Source of the DNA: Cochliopodium minus | Lineage: Eukaryota > Discosea > Himatismenida > Cochliopodiidae | Reading direction: 5' to 3' | Assembly: GCA_024220525.1 (NCBI GenBank) | Contig: JAMYWO010000066.1 | Span: 94,609 to 135,395, forward strand | Length of the DNA stretch: 40,787 nucleotides | Part shown: in pieces, positions 32,645 to 40,787 of the stretch | Layout of the letters: each line of letters opens with the position of its first letter | Position numbering within the stretch: the stretch's first letter is position 1 | Notes under the pieces: generated by a model | Told to the model about the DNA's origin: nothing | The model's input: the letters and a program-made list of their open reading frames with translations, nothing else | Database searches by the model: none | Position numbers and translations under genes: made by a program

Positions 32645-33458
32645 ATGGGAGGACCTTGTAATATCCCCCTTTAATATTCTCTCCTTATAATTTCATTATA
32701 TTTTCATTCATTGTAGCTACAATCGATGGAAAGTCAGATTTTTAATTATTTTTTTGAGTTTATAAAAAATTTCTCTTCTATAGAACACACTATGAGACCG
32801 ATAATTTTCAAGCAGTTAACTTCAAGATAGATGGAATAGGTAGGATACTTGTATATTGAATTAAAATGTTTTTCAAAGAATAAAATTTATTAATGAATGG
32901 AATATAAGAGTATTACTCTGCAGAAAACTACTTTCAATGCGCCAAAACAGTCACTAAAGAAGAACATGAACGAGGTGACAATTATAAATAAAAACTTTTT
33001 TTAAAAAATCAAAAAAAAACTAATTTTTAAAATAGTAAGGAATTCTGGTTGTGGTTGTGATGTAAATAATTTTTTTACAATTTTTTTTTTCTTTTTATTT
33101 TTTTTAAAAAAAGGTATGGAGTGCAGGGAACAATGTAAAACTGAGATCTGACTGGGAAGAAGTTAAAGTGGAAGAAATGTACAAGGGTAACAAAGCAAAA
33201 TTTGACCAAAACAAGGAATTGGGACAACAACTCATCAAAAGCAAAGGAAAAGGTGAATTACAATTTTTCATCGGAAATTATTATTTATTATATTTTTTAG
33301 TAATTTTTTCTGGCTCGACTGGCTTTTGGAACAAGTGGAACGGCTTGATTATGGAGAGAATCAGAGCTGAGCTTAGAGACGAGGGCGAAGAAGACAAGAA
33401 AACTGTAGAGACTATCAAAGAGTTGATGCTCAATTATCAAAAGTCTCAAAAGAAATAA
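32645..33458 (+). CDS. NADAR-domain protein (YbiA/DUF1768 type)
   Basis: Seven exons (32645-32657, 32717-32732, 32784-32839, 32909-32974, 33036-33061, 33114-33252, 33301-33458) give 157 residues with all phases consistent. The NADAR signatures are YYSAENYFQCAK, then LRSDWEEVKVEEMYKGNKAKF with QNKELGQQL, then GFWNKWNGLIMERIRAEL. NADAR proteins act on NAD- or ADP-ribose-linked N-glycosidic bonds; bacterial members cleave riboflavin precursors or reverse ADP-ribosylation of DNA. Whether this one is active is unknown. Exons of 13, 16 and 26 nt were placed by phase, and the first two are the least certain. The last intron is 48 nt, divisible by three and stop-free, so its retention would insert 16 residues. 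Confidence 0.82.
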
Positions 33459-33515
33459 AAGAAATATAAAGAAATAAACTTTTTTTGTTTGATTCACTTT
33501 TTTAAAAATTTTGTT

Positions 33516-35443
33516 TTAATATTCAAAACGATTTGGTTCAAATGGTTCTAAATCAATAGTTGTTGCTATTCCATTCAAAATGAGTTCAGCCAAAGCTTTG
33601 CTCGAAGCGGGTGAGTTAAGAATACCCCAGCAAGTATAACCTAAAATAGAAAATTAGATTTATTATTTTATTTTTCATTTCTGAATGAAATGTTTTGAGT
33701 TTGGTGTTCCTACCAGTTGAAATGTAAATGTTGTTGTATCCTTGCACATTTCCTATCATCGGGAGATTGTCAGGTGATCCGGGTAAGAAACAAGCCTGTT
33801 TTTTAACCAGTTTGTTCCCATCAAGTACGTTGCACACAATGTTACTGAACTTTGCCAAATCTATTAAATACAAAAATTTAAAAAATTTTTTTTTTTTTGA
33901 AATAAAAGTTAACTACTTTGAATTTTTTCTTCACTGTAGAGAACATTTCCATCTTCTGGTACATCTTCTATTGTATGCTCTCCACAAACATAAGTCTCTT
34001 TTCAGAATATTTTTGAAAATGAAATTATTATTAGAAAAATCAAAAAAAAATTTTATAAAATTAAAAATTGGAAAAACCAAAAAAAATTTTAAAAAATATA
34101 ATAAAACCATTAATTCTTGGGTAAATTTCATTAGAACTCATTTTCCCTATTGATGGAGCAAAATCTACAAATAAAGCAGAAGCTTCTTCCTTTATTATTT
34201 CATCAAAAACGATGGAGTGATATTTGGCTTGGTCTTTGATAGTGGGCAATGTGCTCAATTTAAATTTAGTTTTGGCAAGATTCGACCAAGGTCCCATAGC
34301 TAAAATGACCTTTATTAAAATTTCGAAATTAAAAATTAAAAAATAAAAATAAAAATATCAAAAAACACAAAATAAAAAATCAAAATCAAATAAATCATGA
34401 AAAATTAAAAAAATGAAATTCAATAAAAAATTAAAAATAAAAAAAAATTACGATATCACATTCAATTTTTTTTCCATCTACTACAACAGCAGTGGGAGAG
34501 TTGTTTTCAGAAAGCACGATATCTTCTGCATCTCCAATGATTAATTCCGCCCCCAAATTTTCGGCTTCGTTGAACAAAGCGTTGGTAAGTTTGAAGGGAT
34601 TGACTTGAGCTGAGTTTTGGTGTTGACATCCTATCTGTTTAAATTCTTCGATATTTGTTGTTACAAATCTTGGGAGATTTTCTTCTTTGTCCTTTTCTAA
34701 TTTAAAATTTTTGCTTAAATAACATTTTTTTTTTAAATTTTTTTTTAATATTTTTTGTTTTAATTCAAAATTTTTAATTCAAAATTTTTTGGAAATTTTT
34801 TTTACTGTCAATTCTGTCAATACATTCGTCTTGGATCAAATTAAAAGAATATGCATCAATCCTTCTAAAGTCTATGTCCTTAAATTTCTTGGAATATTCT
34901 AAGTGCATTTCCCAACTCACATTCGCTAATTGTTTCATCGGTGTATGATCACACCTTATTTTATTTAATAAAATTATTTTTTTTTTTAAAGAGTAAAAAT
35001 TTTTTTAAATAAAAAACTACCAATTTTGTGCAAGAAAACCTTTTGAAATTTGTTTTAATTATAATTTTAATATTATATTTATTTTATTCGATTAATTAAA
35101 ATTTCTATCAGTTTGATTTTTTCAAAAATTATGTTAATAAATCATCACCTCCAGCTTTTCCTAAATTTTTTGTCAATCATTCAACTTTAAATCAAAATAC
35201 ATTGATTAATTTTTTTTACCACTTGCATGATCTGGTTTTTATATATGTGCATAATACAATTCAATAAACTCCATTAGTTCTATATCATCATTAAGATAAA
35301 TTTTTTTTTTTACTTGCTATTTTGGTTCTCTCTATTAATTTTATGTTTAATGGCTTTTTTGATAATTGGGTGAGATGATATGCTATACTGCATCCAATTA
35401 TCCCACCTCCTATGATAACAATCCTTTTTTCTTCCTCTTTCAT
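33516..35443 (-). CDS. FAD-dependent oxidoreductase of the DAO family (TDA3-like)
   Basis: Nine exons (35443-35314, 35160-35149, 35039-35021, 34954-34806, 34696-34452, 34309-34108, 33997-33917, 33860-33714, 33640-33516) give 369 residues. The dinucleotide-binding motif IVIIGGGIIGCSIAYHL starts at residue 7. ARKAGGFLAQNWCDH follows, made in part by exons of 12 and 19 nt; then SAQVNPFKLTNALF, a second strand AMGPWSN, and the C-terminal CWGILNSPASSKALAELI that closes on FAD. This layout fits the D-amino-acid-oxidase superfamily and most resembles fungal TDA3-type oxidoreductases. The substrate is unknown. It runs tail to tail with the NADAR gene, with 57 bp between the stops. Confidence 0.85.
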
Positions 35444-35701
35444 TTTTTTTTTTTTTATGCTTGAAATCTAAGAAAATTATATTATAATTAATTATAATTA
35501 CAAAAACTTGGTTGGGAAAGGAATAAACTTGGATAGAATTAATTTCAAGGTAATTTTTTGGATAATTGAAAAAAATCAAAAGCTTTGAAAACAATCTATT
35601 TTTTTTTGTTTTTATATGAAGATAATTTAATTGTCCCAAGTGCATCTTTACTATGCCTCAAATGCAGATGGGTCAGTTCTGATTTTAATTAATAAAAAGA
35701 T
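35444..35701. promoter_or_regulatory. Divergent spacer between the oxidoreductase and Sel1 genes
   Basis: The two genes start 258 bp apart and point away from each other. AT-rich, no repeat recognised. Confidence 0.45.
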
Positions 35702-38341
35702 ATGAAGGAGCATTATTACAGGAAACCCACAATTTTTCCATGTAAGTCTGTGCAACCATCAGACCAAATTTACCAAAATTCTTCCTTTTTTTTGAATATT
35801 CAAAAAAAAAAATTTCCATTAAAAAATTTGAAAAAAAAAAAAAAATGAAGAGGTCATGAAATAATATTAAATTCTTCACATCAAAATTCCAAAAAAGTTA
35901 AAGAGGTCTTGCAACATACTGATAAAAAGAAAGAAGATATAAATTTATTGAAGATAAAAATATTTCAATATCTTTTTGGAATAAATGAAAAGAAAGATCC
36001 AAAAAGAGGGGAGGAGATTTTCTATTCATTATATCCTGATTACTTCCATTTAGGATTTGATGTTGATGATGTTGATGATAGTAATGAGCCATCACTTGAT
36101 GAAGAGAATAACCAAGAACATGATAAAGAATTTGAGCGAGGATTAGGGCATTATTTTGGATGGGGAGAATATGAGAAAGATTGGGTACAGTATCATTGAA
36201 ATATTTGGAAGATTGCATTAATACAAGAGATAATAATAATACTATAATTGGATACGTTCTTTACTTGTTAGGCTCCATTCACGAAGAAAATAAAGATAAG
36301 AAGTGCATTGATTATTACGAAAAATCTATATTACTTGGAAATTGTTTGTCAATGAATTCTCTTGCCCTAATCTACATGGATGGAGAGCTTGTTGTTATGG
36401 ATAATAAAAAATCTTTAGAATATCTTGAAAAATCTCATCTTTTGGGATGTTCTAGTGCCAAGTATGATTTTTATATAAATTTTTCAATTTTTCAAATATA
36501 AAGATTTTAATTAATATAGAAATGATTGTAATAATGCAACAATTTCTATAGTATGTTTACCATTTTAATAAATAAATTTTAACTCCAGATCTTTTTTTTT
36601 TTATTTATTTCATGCAAAATGAATTGTAATAATCATAAGAAAATAATTTGCATTATTATGCGAATCACCATACATTGTATGTAATATCAATGTATATTAG
36701 AAGATATATCTCCAATATAGAGATGAATATTGAATAAATATTCTTCCTTTTATCATTTTTCGTCCGAGTTTAATTTTTATTCATCAGGTACAACCTTTCA
36801 AAGATTTATTTTGAAGGAAAAATTGTGAGAACAAGTGTTGACAAATCACTTCTTTTGTTGGAAGAATCTTCTGTTATGAATAATTTCGATTCCATGTACA
36901 TTCTTGCTTCTCTTTATTACAAAGGGGAATTTGTCAGAAAAGACCCTAAGAAAGCTATTGATCTTTACTTGAAAGCAATCAAAATGGGAAATACCAAAGC
37001 TTTGGTAAACATTTTTAAATCTATCCAAATACAATAATTTAATATTAAAGTTTTTTTCAGATGAAAATGGCTTTAATTTATCTAACAGGAGACGAAAATA
37101 TTAAGATAAATTTCTCAAAGGCAAAAGAGCTATACTCTTTAGAAATTACCAAAGGAAATTCCAATGCTATGTATTACTTGGGTTTTATTTTCCAAAAAGG
37201 AGGCTACGGAGTGGAAAAAAATACAGAAGAGGCCATTAAACTTTTTGAACAAGCAAACCAATTAAAAAACAGTCGTGCTACTAATGCATTGGTTATGATT
37301 TAATATATATATTCCAAGTTTTTAGTATTTTTTTGATAAGATTTTTTCAATAAATTTTGTTTTCCCTTTTGTTAAATAATCTTAATTAAACAAATTTAGG
37401 GAGTCATCCATGAAGAAAACGGGAGGTTCGAAATAGCTATTAAATACTACCAAGAAGCACGAGAGATGGGAAACTCAGATTCCATGTAAGAAAGCAACAA
37501 TTTTTTTTTTTTTTATTTTTTTTTTTTTTGTATTAAAAAGAATTGTGAAAAATTTTAAAATTCATAAAAATTTGGTTTTTATCAAGGGTAAATGAAGCTT
37601 TGTTGTATTTGGGCAATGACAAAAACCATTTAAAGGGAATATACTTATTAGAAAAAGCTGTATCTTTGAATAATCCGGATGCCATTAACTTACTTGGGGA
37701 AATGTATCTAGAAGGAAAATTTGTGGATAAAAACCCCAGTAAAGGAATCGAATTGCTCGAAAAAGGCAGAGAATTGAATGATACTACTTCCATGGTAAAT
37801 TTTTAATTTCAAGTTTTAATAAATTAATATTTGGTTATAGGCTAATTTGGGTCTCATTCTTTTAAATGGAACAAATGGTGTGGAAAAAAATGAAAAAGAA
37901 GCATTATCTTTGTTTAAAATTATTGCCAATTCTGGTCATATTGATACCCTCGCATTTATGGCTTCCACTTACAAAGAAGGGGAACTGCGTCCAACCGATC
38001 TGCAAAAATCCATTTATTATGCTTACATGGGCTATGTCATTTGTGAAAAACAGCAGAACAAAAAGCAAATAAACTTCAGAAAGTTTATTTTTGAAATTAT
38101 TAATACAATGAAAGTGGAATGGAGAATCCAATACCATAGCTTTTTCAGGTTTGGTTGTGACATGAATTCAAAAATAATTTGCCTCTACTTGTGCTCAAAG
38201 AAGAGAAGAGATAGTAAATATAAGAGCATCCTCCAAAAAGGAATTGTTAACATAATTGTAAAGTATCTTTGTCATTTTGAACAAGAACTTCCCTTCGAAG
38301 GGAGTTTTGATTTTTCTTTTGACAAATGGTTTTGTATTTGA
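35702..38341 (+). CDS. Sel1-like repeat protein with a variant of the shared C-terminal module
   Basis: The model is 35702-35741, 35898-36080, 36191-36461, 36788-37004, 37061-37291, 37400-37485, 37587-37794 and 37841-38341, giving 578 residues. Sel1 repeats (SMYILASLYYKGEFVRKDPK, then NAMYYLGFIFQKGGYGVEKN, then AINLLGEMYLEGKFVDKNPS, and others) fill most of it; such repeats form a superhelix for protein binding. The C-terminal 75 residues read EWRIQYHSFF and ILQKGIVNIIVKYL, resembling the module of the RCC1 genes. The start exon was chosen for its strong GTAAGT donor and matching phase. The join 36081-36190 is doubtful: this 110-nt block has about 38 percent GC and stays open in one frame, so a one-base frameshift may be the real explanation. 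Confidence 0.72.
36641..36730 (+). repeat. Dispersed 90-bp repeat, copy B (inside a Sel1 intron)
   Basis: Matches 5971-6060 in order and sequence over most of its length. It lies in the 326-nt intron 36462-36787. The palindrome CATACA-T-TGTATG is kept. Confidence 0.85.
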
Positions 38342-38560
38342 ATTTCATGAATTTTACTTGTGTATCTTATTTTTTTTTGAATTAATGTTCAAAAAAAAAT
38401 TGAATTCAAAATAAAAGATGATCTTAGCAATTTCTTTCATACTCAATAAAGAAAAAGGGTCAAAAAAAAAGAATTGAAAGGTGGACAACTCAAATTTAAT
38501 AATGAGAAATTTTTTTGAAATAATAATTTATTTATCCGCATTTTTTTTCTTTTGAACATT

Positions 38561-40141
38561 TTAGAAAGAATTTTCAACAATCATATAAATAAGATATTTA
38601 GGAAGTTTGATTCTATATTTCCTCTGGTAATATTTCAAAACAAACAAAAACTTGTGGATGGAAAGCTTGAAATGGAGAGGAAAAGAGGAGTGGGTGAGAG
38701 GAGTCCAAATGCGGGAATCACCGGAACCAATGAACATGACAAACTTGTTGAGATCAAAAACCAAGCTTTCTTCATGAACAAAACCAGAAGTCTTTCCATA
38801 AACAAAAATAAGTCCTTCTTTAAATAAAATATAAGAACAACTCTGTGAACAATAAACAGAATCTAATTTTTCATTTCTCATGACACATGTTGGAGTGTTG
38901 ATGTTCTGCTGGTGATTTCCAAATCCCAAACTCAGTTTTCCATCAGTGTCACTGCCAAAACCGAACAACCTTCCGTCCTTTTTCAGGATTAGAGTATGGT
39001 TGTAGCCAGACACAATGCTCCTTATGTTCTCTTCTTTCATTAACAATGTAGGTTTTGATAGGTTTTGTCCTTTAGTATCCATTCCCAATCTGGAGTTGTA
39101 ACTGTTTTTTAAAAAAATATAAAAAAAATAAAAAATTTTGTTCACAAGTTTTTTATGAAAATTTTAAAGAGATCTTATTAAAAATAATAAACTTGTTACT
39201 AACAACCAAAGATATAAACTTCTCCGTTAGTTTTCCGATAGATCGTATGATTCGTACCACAAACGATATCTTCTATATCTGGATCATTAAAGACGAGAGT
39301 AGGTGTTCTTCTTTTCTCAAAGTCTCCAGTACCAAGTTGTCCAAACAAATTCCGACCACTGACCAAAAAATCTCCGTTCTCTTTGTAAAGAATCTTTTTT
39401 AAAAACCCAATTTAAAAATGAAACAAGAATAACTTTATTTTTTTTTAACAGTGTGAGAGTCTCCTAGTCTAATAATTTTTATTTTTTTGTCCACCATCAA
39501 CAATACTGGCAAGGATGAGTCTCCATCTTCTTTCCCCATCTGAGAATATTCATTGTTACCAAACCCAAATAGCTCTCCATTTTCTTTGTACACCTTTTTT
39601 TTAAAATTTTTAAAATTGTTCCAGTGAAATTTCATTAGAATTTGATTATAAAAATAAAATATAAAATAATTAAAATTTTTAATTTCAACCATGGTATGAG
39701 ATTCACCACATGCTATCATCTTGATTGTGGAATCATTCATCACCAGCACAGGTTTATTTTGATTTGTAACATTTCCTATTCCTAATTGTCCACTTGTGTT
39801 AAGGCCAAATCCAATTAAATCTCCGTTTTTACGAAGGATCATGGTATAACATCTTAAATTCAATCAAATATTTGAAATTTTTTTTCCATTCTCTCAATAT
39901 CATACCTTCCAAGGCAAATAGATTTGATATTCTTGTCTTTCATTATCAATACTGGTTTATAATGATCCATTTCATTCCCAATCCCTAATTGACCATAATT
40001 GCCACTTCCCATTGCGTACAAATCACCATTAACTTTTCACAAATAAATTTATATAGAAATGAAATTGATATTAGGCTAATTCTTACAACAATAAATCATA
40101 AGATGTTCAGAATGATAACCAAAACTTATAATTTTGTTCAT
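38561..40141 (-). CDS. RCC1-repeat protein with the shared C-terminal module
   Basis: Six exons (40141-40087, 40032-39906, 39852-39690, 39593-39450, 39393-39200, 39101-38561) give 407 residues. At least six RCC1 blades are readable, for example NGDLYAMGSGNYGQLGIGNE, then NGDLIGFGLNTSGQLGIGNV, then NGELFGFGNNEYSQMG, then NGDFLVSGRNLFGQLGTGD. They form a beta propeller for protein binding. The last 49 residues are IWTPLTHSSF to KLPKYLIYMIVENSF. No GEF role can be claimed, since most RCC1-repeat proteins are not Ran exchange factors. The start is the first in-frame ATG; an upstream exon cannot be excluded, but the next gene ends only 73 bp away. Confidence 0.82.
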
Positions 40142-40214
40142 TTTTATTTTTTATTTTGATGAGAATAAATCTCAAAATAAATTAAAAATAAAATTGAAGA
40201 TCTACCACAATTTT

Positions 40215-40743
40215 TCAAATAGATCTCTCAAGAATCATGTAAAGCAAATATTTTGGCAACTTAAATCCCCAAACCGTTTGAAAACCCTTCATCACGAGAG
40301 CAAAACAAAGAAAAGAGAGCTGAATCTCATCAGAGAAATAAGAGTGAGTCTGAGGAGACCAAACAATCACATCACCAGAACCAACAAACAAAATGGAAGG
40401 ATGAGAAAAGATTAATTCGTTCAAAAAAGTTTTAGAGAGTAATTTTCCGCTAAGAAAAACATTTCCATCTTTATGATGAAAAAGAGAAAAATAAGCAGAG
40501 GCTATCACAGACTGTATGTTTTTGTTGCAATACAATGTTACAGGCTCTATTGTTTTACTGTTTGAACCAATTAAAATCTTTCCATTGTCGTTTGAGCCAA
40601 ACCCGATAAGTTCTCCGTTTGTTTTTAAGATGAAGCTATGGTTGTACGCTGTGGAGATCTTTTTCACATTTTCCACTTTCATCAAAAATTTTGGAGACAT
40701 CACACTATTTCTATCATCAATAAATCCAAGTCTTTTTTCATAA
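40215..40743 (-). CDS. RCC1-repeat protein, 3-prime exon only (cut by window edge)
   Basis: The exon starts at an acceptor at 40744 and codes for YEKRLGFIDDRN, STAYNHSFILKTNGELIGFG and SNDNGKILIG, then the module VWSPQTHSYF to KLPKYLLYMILERSI. It is a tandem paralogue of the gene at 38561-40141. The intron interrupts both genes at the same place, before the blade that begins YEKRLG here and YNSRLG there. Upstream blades lie beyond the window. Confidence 0.8.
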
Positions 40744-40787
40744 CTATAATTTTTGGAAAAATGTCAAAAAATGAAAATAAATGTAAA

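Noticed and set aside
35310-35645. 111-codon minus-strand frame extending upstream of the oxidoreductase start
   Set aside because: It crosses the T-rich 5-prime flank in another frame; the flavin motif IVIIGGGIIGC starts from the ATG at 35443 in a different frame.
1-40787. tRNA, rRNA, CRISPR or bacterial insertion sequences
   Set aside because: No cloverleaf with a plausible anticodon arm, no rRNA-like block and no regular spacer-repeat array was seen by eye; a covariance-model scan would be decisive for tRNA.

Overview
The window is AT-rich nuclear DNA from a eukaryotic microbe. Every multi-exon gene is cut by short GT-AG introns, most stops are TAA, and the non-coding DNA is made of T/A homopolymers and ATTTTT-type hexamer tracts. 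The mix of genes (a Rap1-type GTPase, a very large beta-helix/multi-pass surface protein, RCC1, Sel1 and F-box proteins, a START protein) suggests a free-living amoeba-like protist. Amoebozoa, Heterolobosea and Anaeramoebae all fit, and the sequence alone does not decide between them. I saw no rRNA, tRNA, CRISPR array or bacterial-type operon.

Layout. 82-2820 is a PIF/Harbinger-like DNA transposon: a DDE transposase and a divergent SANT/Myb partner between 50-bp imperfect terminal inverted repeats. 2885-5964 holds two genes of unknown function. 6377-9503 is a DDX49/Dbp8 RNA helicase. 9667-10931 is an F-box/SPRY-like gene, followed by an orphan 51-codon ORF. 11535-14290 holds a SAM-like gene and two ubiquitin-like genes. 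14502-15062 is Rap1. 15256-24133 is one gene of about 32 exons for a secreted-start, beta-helix, Cys-rich, multi-pass membrane protein. 24232-26522 holds a START-domain gene and an E2 ubiquitin-conjugating enzyme. 26675-28726 is nicotinate phosphoribosyltransferase. 28840-31428 is a two-module diacylglycerol kinase. 31509-32476 is an Mpv17/PMP22 gene. 32645-33458 is a NADAR-domain gene. 33516-35443 is an FAD oxidoreductase. 35702-38341 is a Sel1-repeat gene. 38561 to the window end holds two tandem RCC1-repeat genes, the second cut by the edge.

Gene models were built by hand: each junction was accepted only if the reading frame was kept, and where possible only if a known motif was restored. 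This exposed very small exons (4, 7, 11, 12, 13, 14, 16, 17 and 19 nt), one GC-AG intron, and two introns that are multiples of three with no stop.

Several genes point to ubiquitin or NAD biology (E2, F-box, two ubiquitin-like proteins; NAPRT, NADAR), but there is no evidence that they form one pathway. The most interesting pattern is a C-terminal module of about 50 residues (W, then TH or YH, then LPK followed by a hydrophobic helix). It ends both RCC1 proteins, the ubiquitin-like/zinc protein, probably the Sel1 protein, and the orphan ORF. The LPK helix resembles the first helix of an F-box, so the module may be an adaptor tail; that is inference.
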